Source of the DNA: Tenebrio molitor
Lineage: Eukaryota > Arthropoda > Insecta > Coleoptera > Tenebrionidae
DNA: 64,000 nucleotides
Assembly: GCF_963966145.1 (NCBI RefSeq)
Contig: NC_091049.1
Span: 15,810,001-15,874,000, forward strand
Direction of reading: 5' to 3'
Part shown: positions 10,591 to 21,993 of the stretch, piece after piece
How the letters are laid out: each line of letters opens with the position of its first letter
How positions within the stretch are numbered: position 1 is the stretch's first letter
Program-made: the position numbers and the translations under genes
Notes under the pieces: model-generated
Told to the model about the DNA's origin: nothing
The model's database searches: none
Seen by the model: the letters and a program-made list of their open reading frames with translations, nothing else

Positions 10591-12540
10591 TGTTCCGATT
10601 TAGATTACAATTATTTCCCCAATTAAATTTAACCCGACGCGATGCCCTGGAATCTCATAGATCACCCCGGTCTAATCCGGTGGTCGAAAATAAAAGGAAA
10701 AAAGGTTCTAACAGGGCCAAAGGGTACCTCTCTTCACGTGTCAGCTGGCCTAGTTTGGTCGCTGGCCCCCTTGGGGGTGACGCGGCTAATTTTGTGCTCT
10801 TACGCCGGACCACAGCTTATTGAGTGCGACGGACACTGGCGGTAGCTTCCCGAACTCGAAAATCCAAGACATAAATAATGAATGGAAATGTTTTATAATA
10901 ATTGCATACTAGTTCCCCTTGACAAGAGCACGTTTCCCCAATCGGTAAATGTAAGAAGATAACATACTTCGCGGTAAAGAAATTAATATAAGATTCTAAA
11001 GAGTCACGTGGTCATTAAAGCTCAAAGAAAATAATGTAATCTTTACTTTAGAACGATAAAGAACTAAATGCTGTTTGACTAATTAAATCGCGACTACAAA
11101 TAATGTACAAGAATTAGAGACATAATTTACCTTGTGAATGTAAAGAACGTGGTCACAAAATGGCTGCTGGAAGTACTGAACGTACCCCCGGCTACTTTGG
11201 AGATCAAACCCCGAGTGAATCAAAAAAGCCCTGTTTCCCGTCCCGCAATTGGTTTTATCATTTCTGGCGCACCCCACTTTCGCAACCCCTACTTGGCCAA
11301 AGTGACCAATCAGCTCGGTTCTACTTTACGCCGACCGCGACACCCTTTCGATATCTCTAGAACTTTTGAAATTACAGTCTCCGTTTTCCACCATTAATTT
11401 AAATGTTTAAATTTAGACTTTTGTTAGGACCAGACCGAATGTACATAATTTGTTGTTGAATTAGAACTCTGAAAAAGAACACTAAATTACTGACTCTATA
11501 CAATAATAAACCTCAAGATCAAGAAACAAACACAATTAAAAATGGAACAAATAGAATTAAACAGGAACACTGAATTACCGACTCTATACAGTAATAAAAA
11601 TCAGCACCAAGAATTAAACAGAATTAAAATGAAACTAACAGAATTAAAAATGAAACAAACAGAATTAAAATGAAACAAACAAAATTAAAATGAAACAAAC
11701 ATAATAACATGAAACAAACAGAATTAAAATAGAACAAATTAACCTTATTTTGGAAACCTAAATTGGGCTTGAAACGCTGTTACGTAATTGTCATGTCATG
11801 TAACTAAATTCCGTTGATCTGCTACTTCTAAAAATTGTTCTACATTGGTTTGATTACCCAAACTGTTCTAATTAATAATTACTTCGTAAATTTCATTCTC
11901 TCTCTCTCACTCACACGTCTGATTTCTACGACTACCTGGCTTTACCGTTACCCGGTCCTCTGTGTTTTCTACCGACTCCCTTTCTACTTTGCTTTGTTAC
12001 TTTTCTAACTAAAAGTGCAAACGATTCTAGTTATTTTCTACGATAAAGCGCTCTGTTTTTAGTTTGCAATTCTCGCCTTTTAATTACAAATATGCCACAA
12101 ATTTGAGAATGCTAAAAAAAGTAAATTAACCTAATGAACATTAATTTTGTTGTTCTCTCAATTTGAAACCTGCTAACATCAAATTCATTAATTCAATTAT
12201 CCCCTGATTTTAACTGGACTCCCCAAATTGTCGAACGAGTAAATTTTGCAATGTTTCTTTTCCCATAAAAACTGTTATCTTTGTGTTGTGTTCGGACGGG
12301 ACGTGTACCTGCATTTTCAAAGAAAGGTTGGCAGATTTCACTTGAGGAATGTGGTGCCGACACGGCTTCAATAAAATTTACAACTGACGAGCATTTCCGT
12401 CGCAAATGAACGGTATTTAAAATATTTCCTTGAAATTATTTTAAAATTAAAATTCTTAATTTATCGAACCTATTCGGACCATTACAGTATTTAGTTTTTT
12501 TTTTCCGATATTAGTTAATGAATTTATTTTTACATTAAAT
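10591..12540. other. No gene seen; GC-richer patches and tandem repeats
   Basis: Bases 10630-10860 and 11160-11350 are GC-richer than their surroundings and open in several frames, but no frame shows a domain. Two ~85-base units sharing CTCTATACARTAATAAA (about 11465-11545 and 11556-11612) precede a 20-bp tandem array. The rest is AT-rich. Confidence 0.4.
11611..11738 (+). repeat. 20-bp tandem repeat array
   Basis: About six copies of a unit close to GAATTAAAATGAAACAAACA run head to tail with single-base changes. Confidence 0.8.
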
Positions 12541-12562
12541 CTGGAAGCGAGTTTTAAAAATT

Positions 12563-12732
12563 GTGACCGGTGGGACAAGAGTGGTGACGGGTGGGACTTG
12601 TCGAAAAAAGTTTTACCAAATTAAGCAAATTATGGACGGATCTCACAAAACTTGTAAATTTTTAGTAAAAGCTGCAATGTTCTTTATAAATTAGAGGTGG
12701 AAGCAGATTTTTAAAATTGTGATGGGTGGGAC
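12563..12732 (+). repeat. Cluster of GTGACGGGTGGGAC motifs
   Basis: Copies lie at 12563-12576 (one change), 12584-12597 (exact) and 12719-12732 (one change). Two of them are preceded by the same GAAGC.GA.TTTTAAAATTGT context. Further copies occur at 9815-9828 (exact), 9996-10009, 15124-15138 and 15292-15305 (exact), all in the same orientation and on both sides of the transposase gene. This placement suggests subterminal binding sites of the element, which is inference. Confidence 0.75.
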
Positions 12733-12882
12733 AAATTTGAATTTTTTACAGCAAATACACATTTCTGCGATGAATTATATATTTAATTGTAACACTACAA
12801 AAGATCGTCCGTAATCATAATACAGTACGATCAAACAAGAACTTTATTTTAACAACAACAATAAGGGAAATACAAAAATAAC

Positions 12883-15084
12883 TTACAACATCCTTACAAA
12901 TTTCAATTCGGTATATCCGGTAAGCGAATAACCAATAGACGTTTGGTTTGCGGCTACGAAGTAATGACTTTTTTGTATATTAGGAATGTTATTTACAGTT
13001 TTCCAACGAGCTTTCAAAAGTTCATTTTCTGCCGTTGAAACCTCGTTGACATCGACATAGAGAAACTTGATGTTGGTTGTTTGTGTTTCTAAAAATTGAT
13101 AACACTCCAGTGATGTGTTAATCTGTACTCTTCTTGACTTGATAGCTGACCACAACTTTTGCTTAGTTGTGGCTCCCACTCCATCCATTGCACCTTTACC
13201 ATGACTTGTAGCAAAAAAAGCCCACTCGCAGGATACTCCCTAGTCTTTATTACAAAAACAAAGGTTTGATAAGGTGAATCTATTTTTGAATTGACTTGCA
13301 CAGCCATCAGTAAAGATTGTAACTTCTTTTTTATTATACCTGAATCATAATCCCTGTTTTTGACACTAAAATGCGTGCGAAAAAGGGCCTTTAAAACACT
13401 AAAGCTTTAAGGGTTGCTTAGATAACAACAAATTCACCTACATTTTGAACAATGATAAATAGACATTGATACACGATTTATGATAGCAACGAAACAACAA
13501 CAATTGACCATTTCTATATCAACGATTAATGACACAGATAACCTCGGAAAAGGTATTTCAGTTTACTTTTTTTGTTATAATTTTCAGATTGTAGTGCAGG
13601 TATAATAAAAAATAGCGTATGATACACGTTTATAAGGGCCTTTAAAGCACTTGCGACGTTAAAAGCACTCCGCTACGCGTCGTGCTCTTAAACTCGTCGC
13701 GCGTGCTTTAAAGGCTTCCTTATAAACTTGTATCATAATATACTATTATTGTATTATAGACAGTCTAAAGATCATTTATAATTTTTTTTATAAAACCCAC
13801 ACCGAAATTTTACTATGAGACAAATCCTCACTTATGATTGAATACGAGATTTTTTCCTCTGCTTTGTTTAACCATACACATGCCGTATAAATAGTAACTT
13901 GTGGATGACGCCAATGGGCACTTTGAATTTTATCTTGGGAGATAATGGCGAAATTTTCGGCGAAGTCCATTTGAAGAACAATTTTTTCGAAGGTACTTTC
14001 AGACCTTTTCTGTTGAAAAAACAATGTTTGTTGATCCTTAATATAGACGTGACACTTAAATTTTGTATACTGTTTTTTAATTTCCTCAAGTAATTCAATT
14101 TTTGTTCCTTTTTGTCTTACAATTTGTAGACAATCTTCTTTTTTCCATTGTTTCCAGCTTATTAAAGAAGTGTCATCGGCATGAGTTAATGTACAAAGAT
14201 CTTCAACATCCCAACAACGGTTGCACAACTTTTCACTTGTCATACAAAATTCATTCTTGTCATCGCAGCACGTTTCACGTAATAAATCGCGATAGGAATG
14301 AATGTTAGGAATTACTCCTATTAAATTATCCTTAGCTGAATCTATTAGATAAACAAAATTTGCATGATAAATGCAGACACGCACATTGTGTGGCATTTCT
14401 TTAAGGGGTCTAACATGCTTTGGTTTAACTGCATAAAATTTTGAGATTCCAATTTTCAAGTCGTAATGTTGTTGTTTAAAGATTGAATAGGCTTCGCCAC
14501 CGGTCATCATCAAGTGCCTCTTTGGCACCAAGTTCCGAACGCCAGTGACAGGATCTTTGATAGAGATAACATCTTTTCGGTCTGGAGATTGACGACTGAT
14601 ATCGTCTCTCTCAAAGAAACATTTTACAACGTTGATCTGGTCAGGGCTTAAAGCGTCACTGCGAATTTTCTTGTTACAGCTTAGACTGACTTCTGGTAAG
14701 TTGTCTTTAACTAATTCCACAATGACGGCTTTTCGTCTGTTCGGGTTGGAAGGTAGGGCAATGTTGGCTTTCTTTACTGCTTTACGTAAAGATGTTTTTG
14801 CATTTATATGCAACTTCTTCCCTCGTCAGTTCTTTATCTTCAGGAATTCGCGAAGGAATTTGTTGTTTTTGTTTGAGTCTGTATTTTCTTTTCCTCAGTT
14901 TTTCCCGCTCTCGATAGTTTTTTAACGCCGTCGGATTGTTCATCCGGTGTCTTTTTATCTTCTGTCGTCTCTTCTTGTCCCGCTCCCTCTCTTTTTCCAG
15001 AAAACGAGCTCTCTTTACCGGATCATTTGACAATTTTTCCCTGCTTTTCCTTTTTCGTGTTTTGGCGTCAGCAGCCATGGTCAC
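12883..15084 (-). pseudogene. Decayed DDE-like transposase (DFAEN/TDGCASQFKNR family)
   Basis: Reading leftward: a basic, coiled-coil-like start (RKRKSREKL..KKRRQKIKRHR, from Met at 15084); a frameshift near 14790; a long middle part with VPKRHLMMTGGEAYSIF, a Cys-rich stretch (CCDDKNEFC..LCNRCWDVEDLC) and QMDFAENFAIISQDKIQSAHW; then ~450 bp of foreign sequence (about 13330-13780, with a palindrome); then VTIFTDGCASQFKNRF, an in-frame TAG near 13240 and FFATSHGKGAMDGVGATTK. The last motifs resemble the strand and helix arrangement of RNase-H-fold transposases, with Asp in DFAEN and in FTDG as candidate metal ligands. This protein family is widespread in insects and cnidarians, usually as 'uncharacterized' proteins. 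At least one frameshift, one stop and one insertion make this copy non-functional. Its placement between inverted repeats at 9711 and 16465 supports a transposon origin. Confidence 0.75.
13610..13748. repeat. Imperfect palindrome P3 inside the transposase pseudogene
   Basis: AATAGCGTATGATACACG, TTTATAAGG and CTTTAAAGCAC pair with their complements on the right. The tip contains CGCTACGCGTCGTGCTC. The outer end AATAG.GTAT resembles those at 5839 and 38435. It splits the transposase coding sequence, so it is probably a mobile insertion. Confidence 0.8.
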
Positions 15085-15474
15085 TATAAAATTGTAGACT
15101 TGTTTAGTTTTAATAAAAATGTTGTGACGGGTGGGGACAATTTTTCTCTACTTTAAATTTATATTTAAATTTAAATTTTAAAATTCCAGTAAAGCACATC
15201 ATGTACATAATCGTCTTAGTGTTACTTTGGCGATTAAAAAAGGTGCAATTTATTTTTTGATTTATTAGCCATTTTGAAATAACAAAATATTGTGACGGGT
15301 GGGACAAAGTGAATCAAATGTGATTTTTTAAGAATAGTATCTACAATACTTACCTTATTTTCAAATATTGGGCACTATAAGAACCTTTACACTTCAAGTA
15401 ACTACAGAATAATGCAGATTTGACAAGAAAACCGTATTTTAAGATGTGCCAGGTTTACAACAACAAAAATCAGT

Positions 15475-15922
15475 GTAAACGAATAAAACATGTATAGTCG
15501 TTTTCAATGACATCCGTGCTGTCAGTATGACAGTATGTTGGCATCACTTGCTGTTTCAGTTTAGTAATTTTGAATTTCCTAATTTGGCCATTTACCTTGA
15601 CGCGGCAAATTGATAAATTCAAATTATTATTTATCATTTCCGATAAAAAATGTAGTCTGATTCAGATTCCGAGGATGATTTCGTTTAACCATGTTTTACA
15701 CCATGTTGAAGACTGAGTTTTATCGTTTGTTGTTGACGTTTCACGAAATATACATTTTCTTTTACCATTACCTCAATTTCTTGTTTGACATTTTTTTAAC
15801 TAGGATTTTCTTATACTCTGAATTCTTGTTATGAATTTGTGTGTACAATCTGCACCAACATATTAAAAATGACACTGACAGCACGGATGTCGTTGAAAAC
15901 GACTATATTTGCGCACGTTTAC
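15475..15922. mobile_element. MITE with ~50-bp inverted termini
   Basis: GTAAACGAATAAAACATGTA plus TAGTCGTTTTCAATGACATC at the left match the complement of the right end (GATGTCGTTGAAAACGACTA, then GCGCACGTTTAC). The interior is non-coding. Confidence 0.75.
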
Positions 15923-16026
15923 CATAAAATATAAAGTTAAACGAAACTGAAACTGGCAGTGAAGTTGGGATAAGGATATATTTTTTTTCAAGCAGCTCGG
16001 TTACGATTACCGTGGAATACCCCCTA

Positions 16027-16374
16027 TGTCAAAAAATAAAATAATATTTATTTTTTGAACTACAATTTTTTTTTTATTGATTTTAGTCTTCTACGTTGTC
16101 AAACAACCTCGTAGGAAAAATTTCGACGCATTTTAAAAATACACCCTGTATATCATATTTTATAAAACGTACACCAATGCGGTTTCCTTGTTTTAAAGCA
16201 TATTTCCTATAGGTTACTTTGCATTGGCGTACATTTTATAAAACATGATATACAAGGGTGTATTTTTAAAATGTGCCCAAATTTTACCTACGAGGTTGTA
16301 GGACAACGTAGAATACTAAAAGCAATTTAAAAAAATTGTAGCTCAAAAAGTAAATATCATTTTATTTTTTGACA
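16027..16374. mobile_element. Palindromic MITE with TA target duplication
   Basis: TGTCAAAAAATAAAAT at the left is complemented by ATTTTATTTTTTGACA at the right, and pairing continues for about 160 bp per arm (for example ATTTTAAAAATACACCCT). TA flanks both ends, as for Tc1/mariner-type insertions. It splits the right terminal repeat of the 9711-16465 element. Confidence 0.8.
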
Positions 16375-17367
16375 TAGAATTTTTTAAATATTTTTTCCGA
16401 GTTCTACATGACGCCAGTAGCTCGTGATTAAAATATCTGCACAACTTTCAAAATCACCCTGTATTGCTCTGTGCTGTGTCTGTGCGCGAAAAAATCTTGT
16501 ATGTTGCGATCGTAAAATGATTGCTTGGTAACGATTCGAAATTTACTAATGTCACAGTCTCCACTTTGACTTGATTGCATGCGGAGATTCCAATCGTTTA
16601 CAATGTCCGAGTATTCTATCGTGGAGTATGCAGATATGCATTTTGACATTTTGTGTATGGGGAAAATGGAAAAAATGTAGCGGAAAAGCCAATACAACGT
16701 TTTCCGACACCGCTTTCAGATTCTTCTTGTTACACCAGTCTTTAAACGTCTAAAGTCACTGTAACGTTTTTCATATTGCCGTTTCGATTTTTCAGGTTTC
16801 AAATGCGACACTGCACAATTTATAATATTCTTTATTGTTTTCGACTGTCATAAATTCTCATTTTTCTCCTTTGTAAACTGCCTCCTAACTGCTCTAAAGC
16901 AAAAAATAGCAGATAACCAACCGTTGCCCTAGACAACACATTCAAAGTGACATTTCTTGAAAAATTTGTCAAAACTGTCAAAAGCAAATGCGAAATCATT
17001 TTTAATAGATTTGGAAGCTTTGGGGACGTCGTTTCAAACAATAAAATTTTGTATGCAACTCTTTTCTGTGCAAATTGGACTTTTCTAATTCCCCGAGAGG
17101 CCAGATTGAAATACGAGCGTAGCGAGGATTTTAAGGCCTAACTATTAAATCTGGATGAGTAGATAGGTACACGGAACTGAAACATCATAATTTTCTTCCG
17201 ACATTTCTACAATTTTTTTCAAAATGAATTGTTTTACTTAAGTCGTTTCTATAGCGACGTGGCGACATGCGAGCCGACTTTATTTTTATTGACAGCGAAG
17301 GAAATTTTACGTGTTCATTTTATAATAATTACAAATTTTCTGTTGCACAGAAAATGTTGTGTACACC

Positions 17368-17471
17368 GTGGCTACGAAATCCTTTGACGACCTTGTGATT
17401 GCTTGCCTCGGCCTAAACGGCCTCGGCGACAATTTTTCTCTCGGTACGTCAAAGAACGATTTCGCATCATT
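17368..17471. repeat. Imperfect palindrome
   Basis: ACGAAATC.TTTGACG on the left pairs with CGTCAAAGAACGATTTCG on the right. The core GCCTCGGCCTAAACGGCCTCGGCG folds on itself. Confidence 0.7.
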
Positions 17472-17707
17472 GATATACAAATAACTATGTTAGCAACACG
17501 ATATTGTTTCTTTTCGTCATAGATTCACATTATGAAAAACAATTCATAACTCCCTTGGGATATTTCAAATTTTTTCGCCTTCCACATTGTTTACAACAAA
17601 CTCATTAGTACCAAACTATAGCAACCATATATTCACGCAATCTTCCCCTGCAAAATATTTTTAAGAAGGTTTTAGCTTTTAAGTACAGATACTAAAAAAT
17701 AAAATAT

Positions 17708-18263
17708 TGTATGCACCACGGGAAATATTCATGTTTTTCCCCTCGGTCAACCTCAGGGACAAATCATGTTCATATCTCCCTTAATGCACAAATAGGTATA
17801 GTTTGTCTCAATTCTAAATTTCCACCACCTGTTGAATTATATTGGCAAAATAAAAATATTTCTAAATTGGGGATTCTTATAACCAAAGTTGGCAATTATT
17901 TTATAAATATGATTGAAATCATTAAAATTAGTTCCTAAGTTTATTTTGATTTTCTACCTACTTATTTGCTGCATTTTAAAAAAGGTTTTCGTTCTTTCCC
18001 TTTATTCTAAAATTTTGAGTTGTAAAAACGGAAATTGGCAGATAACCTAACAAATACAATCTGACACATTTTTCACCAAACAGTGTTGCCGGTTGTATTT
18101 CCAAAGTAGAATGCAGTGTTGGTGGAAATTTAGAATTGAGACAGACTTTATTTACGTTACAAGACCGGTAGTAACGTTTTACGAGTATGGATGAGCTAGT
18201 GAATTACGGGTCGAGGCTCGTAAACTAGCGAGGCCATAATGCGTATACCGGTCGTGTGACGTA
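17708..18263. mobile_element. Inverted-repeat element with a palindrome at each end
   Basis: TTGTCTCAATTCTAAATTTC (17799-17829 region) is inverted at 18120-18150 (GAAATTTAGAATTGAGACA). Outside the left copy is a palindrome at 17708-17791 (ATGCACCACGGGA against TCCCTTAATGCAC). Outside the right copy is another at 18155-18263 (GACCGGTA against TACCGGTC, tip GGGTCGAGGCTCG). Their stem sequences differ. No coding region is present. Confidence 0.6.
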
Positions 18264-18499
18264 GAAGATTTTTTAGTATACTGATACAATTATTTAAAAG
18301 AAAATAATTTGGGATAATAATTTAAATAAAAAAAATTGGCTTTGAAAAAGATTGCTATGCCTTTTTACTATGATAACAAACGATTCAACAAAATTCACTC
18401 TGTCAAAGTTTTTTATGCGTGTTGAGGATCTACTAAATAGTGCTGAAATGGAAGGTGGCTGGAAGTAGAAACAAGGTTTTGTTCATTTTCTTTCTTCTT

Positions 18500-19320
18500 A
18501 AACTAACACAGAGTACTTCTGCACGTCAACCCACCGACACGCAGGATGCCTGCATGATCAGATCAATGATTGCAGTGAATCTTGACAATCCGTGAGATTC
18601 CTTGAGACGTTTTCCAGCTTGAAGAGTAATACGCCTGATGAGTTCTCTTTATCCAAAAAAGCTTGGCATTATCTAGATCCGCTGGGTTGATAGGTGAGAC
18701 GGACAGTTTTGAATTGGGAATCTTTTTGAAGCATGGGCAGGCATATGAGAGGCTTGTTCTCTGTTCTAGGTCGTCGCGGGGAGGTACCTTCGATGGCCAG
18801 AATTCTGGCGGTTGAGATAGCCACGCAGGTCCTGTCCACCATAATAGATGGCACAGTCAGCCGGGTTCTGCTTCCCTGAAATGAACTTCCAGTGAGCTTC
18901 AGGCAATGTTTCCTGAATCAATGAGAATCTGTTACCGACGAATTCTTTCCAACGCATTGGACTGCTCCTGATTCATGCAAGAGTTGCTGATGAATCTGTC
19001 CATGTGAATACGGGCACTTATTGCAGCTCTAGAGTGACCTGGATGCGTTTCACGAGTTTTGCAAGTAACGCTGCAGCTGATAATTCCAGCCGTGGAATTG
19101 TGAGACGTTTCAGAGGGGTTACCTTCGTCTTCGAGCATACTAATGTCACGATGGATGAGGAGTCTTGATTTGTTACTCTGATGTATACTATTGCAGCCAT
19201 TGCCAGTTGAGTGTTGCTGATGAGATTTGTGCTCCAAAATGGAACAGTGACTTCACCGGGCTCAGGTTGTTGTTCGGGGCTCTGGGGGTAGGTTCTGTTG
19301 TGGGCGCCAGGCAACTATAA
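18500..19320 (-). pseudogene. BEL/Pao retrotransposon pol remnant (RNase H to pre-integrase)
   Basis: In three frames the minus strand reads KTKVTPLKRLTIPRLELSAA (start of the RNase H domain), WTDSSATLA with Trp changed to stop, MRWKEFVGNRFSLIQ, SGKQNPADC, the WWTGPAWL box after it, and near 18550 GILRVGG, which in BEL/Pao elements leads into the integrase. The order and motifs are diagnostic of BEL/Pao pol. Frameshifts (near 18830, 19040) and several stops make it dead. Gag, protease, reverse transcriptase and the integrase core are absent. Confidence 0.85.
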
Positions 19321-19741
19321 TTTTGGACCTACTGTAGGTCTTGCTCAGTTGCCGGAACAAGAGTTCCTAGTTCTCGACACCGTGATACAAAAAAAAAACT
19401 AGACTTGTGTTGAAAATTTAAATAAACTTCTTTCATTATGGATTATTGATACAACGATGAAAATAAAATGAAATGTTGAAGAGCGGTTAATTAATTGTAA
19501 TTGAATGAATATAAATTAAATTAAATGGTATTTAAGAAAAGCTTTCCTTTTACAAGGGTTTTGTTAACTTAATAATTAATTACTTTTGCTTAATAACTAC
19601 GATAAAACTTAATACATTTTTAAGCTAGAAACTGTTGGAAATTGTAGTTGCGGTTGCATATAACGAAATTTTCATCGGAAGTCTCTCGTGAATAACCTGT
19701 ATACTGTTACGATTTAAAATTCCCTCCAAATCGTACTTTTA

Positions 19742-19764
19742 GAACCTTCTAGAACGTTCGGGAA
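19742..19764 (+). promoter_or_regulatory. Five-unit heat shock element
   Basis: GAACCTTCTAGAACGTTC followed by GGGAA gives five alternating GAA/TTC pentamers with exact two-base spacing, a perfect binding site for trimeric heat shock factor. It lies 67 bp upstream of a TATA box. Confidence 0.75.
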
Positions 19765-19830
19765 CGTGTGCACGGCCCGCGTTTTCCGTATCCACCACAG
19801 AGATAAACCGGACTAGAGGGGCTGAAGGAA

Positions 19831-19859
19831 TATAAGGGAGGAATGAGCGCATCTCAGGT
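19831..19859 (+). promoter_or_regulatory. TATA box and initiator-like site
   Basis: TATAAGGG at 19831 is followed 25 bases later by TCAGGT, close to the arthropod initiator TCAGT, at the spacing expected for RNA polymerase II start sites. Confidence 0.55.
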
Positions 19860-21274
19860 GATTCTCACGACCGTTTGTTCGGTGTGTGTTTGTGTTCAAA
19901 GTGGAAGTGTAGGGGGTGTTTTAAGTGTAGCAGGTGTTGGCGTGTCCGTGGAGGAAGTCAATTCTGGCTGGAGAAGTTGTCGTCCAAGGAACTCGAGCTT
20001 GAGCCATATCGCCGCGGCGGATTCGAGACTTCCACCACGAAGGGTTAAGCGAACCCAATGCTCAAGCGGATTAAACCCACGTCACCCCTGTTGGACCGCT
20101 CATCCCCCAAAGTCCACCTGGAGAGCACGGACATCGCACTGGGCAGACCCACGGCAGAACACCTACGCCACCAGGTCGTGGACCTCCAAGGAAGGTCGTA
20201 AGATAAATCTTATCTTCCAGACCGCCATTTTTTCAATTTTCTTTTACACGGACATTCTCATCAGACTGCGAGTGACCTCGCCAGTAAAGACGTGTCAGTC
20301 GCATGTACCATTTTTCTGTACCTAGATTTATTTCGCCAGGCCTCGCCGATTATGAATTTTTTTTCTTCTGTTTAGTGTCCGCGAAGGCGGAATAGCGGCG
20401 TAGCAGGACTTGGGAGACCTTCCTCCCCTTTTTTCAAGTAAACCACGTTAATTGTATTCCGGGAAAAGTTTAATAATTCGACTGGGACCCGGAGTAAGGC
20501 TTTACTTTCATTTTCCTTTTGATTCATAGTAATTCAATTTTATCTGTTTTTCACTTGACCATATTTCAGTCACGTCTTCAGCGATCATAGGAATTGTAAC
20601 TTAATTTTGTTCACGGTTCAGGACTTATTTTTCAAAATTTTTGCTTGTTTAGTATAATTCTTATGTCAAGCTTATGTCCATTGTGAATAAGGGCCGTCAT
20701 CGGCTGGTTAGGTTCTTGGAGTTTCATTTCATTTTGCTGGTTGTACTTAAGGCTGGCATACCGTATATGTATTGGGTATAGGGAAACATGGTGACATTAT
20801 TTCTGGTTTTCAAGAAAAATAATGGATTTTTAAGTTAAAAACTAAAATACAGTTTAATATTTAAGCTTCTTTATTGGCTCCGAAGTAATAGTTGTGGTTC
20901 CAAAGACTAAAAGTATTAAATACATAAACGGCAAACTTTGTCAATTTTATGGCTTAGTAAATAAATAAAATATAAAAATTGTGACAACATTGAGAAATTA
21001 GTCATTATTCACAGCCAATAAAGGATATTAAGGTTTAATTTAAGGCGTCTCATAGTTAATTCAGTCTTCCGGTTTCGTTAAAAAACAAGAAAGATTAAAA
21101 GATTAATTTGCTTACAATATATTGGTGACTCGGCGAGAACAAAATAATTTTACAGTGATCACTGATCACTGAAGAAAAATGTTCAGATGTTCAGTGAGTG
21201 AGTGAGTGAGTTAACACGTGCAATTCGTGCATCTCGCAACGCAAAGATATCGTCCTTTCAAGAAAGGACAGGCC

Positions 21275-21500
21275 TTCTTTGGCTTTAATTGGCTAAGGGA
21301 GTCCGTTTCGGCTCAGGTCGCGGGTTCGATTCCGACCCGGGGCGAAATTAAAAAAAAAAAGTTATATTCTATCTCGTGATTCGGAAGTCACGTTAAGCCA
21401 TTGGTCCCGGTCTACTGAGTTGGTCATCATGCCCCTCATAGATTTGTAAACCAGTCCTAGACTGTGAGACAACATTTATATAATCTCGGTTTTCACTTGA
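21275..21500 (+). mobile_element. tRNA-derived SINE
   Basis: The head holds a polymerase III B box (GGGTTCGATTCC, near 21322) in a tRNA-like GTCGCGGGTTCGATTCCGAC context, with a weaker A-box-like TGGCTAAGGGAGT upstream. An A-rich run follows, then CACGTTAAGCCATTGGTCCC, a core string I recognise from arthropod SINEs. It is not a functional tRNA: no cloverleaf with an anticodon arm can be closed. The 3' end is uncertain. Confidence 0.65.
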
Positions 21501-21993
21501 TCTTCTATAAGCATCAGAAAAATGAGTTAAAAAATTTAAAAAAGGTAATTTTGAATTTTCTAATTCCGTTGCAATAGGTGGTTTTTGATTATCATTTCAG
21601 TGAGAAGTAGAAAATTACAAGTTAAACTTTCTTTTCTTTTACTAAAGCAATAAAAATATTGAATTGATCGCATCAGTTCATCGGCTACAAGAGACTTAAA
21701 AAATGTAATCACAGCCATTAAACAGCTGATCCGTGATCCGTAATACGTATAATGCGCTCACAATCGACTCTTTAATGCCAACTATGACGATAAATTTAAA
21801 TGAACGCACGATATAAGGTATTCATTTTAAATGTTGGGTAAAGTTGTAAACTCAAAATATCATAAATTACGAAAGCGGCAAGTTTTCATTGTGTGGGTAC
21901 TGTAAAGTAGTAATCCCTCTGCTCACATAAAATTGGTACCACGTTGTACATTCACCATCTTATCGACAAGCAAAAGAAAAAGAGCAAAAGTAT

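Larger units (their letters stand above)
9711..16465. mobile_element. 6.8-kb DNA element with ~90-bp inverted termini
   Basis: AATACAGGGTGATTTTGAAA and the following bases from 9711 to about 9822 are inverted at 16377-16465. After skipping a younger MITE, the match continues at 16009-16024 (ACCGTGGAATACCCC against GGGGCATTCCACGGT). Inside lie the decayed DDE-like transposase (12883-15084, minus strand) and seven copies of GTGACGGGTGGGAC or close variants near both ends and around the gene. The simplest reading is one autonomous element, now decayed and filled with later insertions (MITEs at 15475 and 16027, a palindrome at 13610). No target duplication could be fixed. Confidence 0.65.
19705..21116 (+). 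mobile_element. Candidate LTR with heat shock element, TATA box and initiator
   Basis: The segment starts TGTTACG and ends CTTACA. It is followed at 21120 by TATTGGTGACTCGGCGAGAA, which resembles a primer-binding region of a Ty3/gypsy-like element. At the left, U3 would be ~150 bp with a strong heat shock element and a TATA box. AATAAA-type signals occur near 20960. There is no coding match, and what follows 21140 is not gag, so this would be a truncated element. The boundaries are inferred; no second LTR or target duplication is seen. It could instead be the promoter of an unrecognised transcript. Confidence 0.4.

Noticed and set aside
10590..11400. Several overlapping open frames in GC-richer patches
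   Set aside because: Frames overlap on the same bases, lack motifs and show no splice-site logic.
12193..12405. 70-codon minus-strand open frame downstream of the transposase pseudogene
   Set aside because: No family recognised and no continuity with the transposase; probably chance.
19843..20325. 160-codon open frame downstream of the heat shock element
   Set aside because: It has low-complexity, GC-driven composition and no domain, and it lies in the candidate LTR leader; best read as untranslated sequence.
21282..21345. Functional tRNA gene suggested by GGGTTCGATTCC
   Set aside because: No cloverleaf with anticodon and acceptor stems can be closed, and SINE-type sequence follows.
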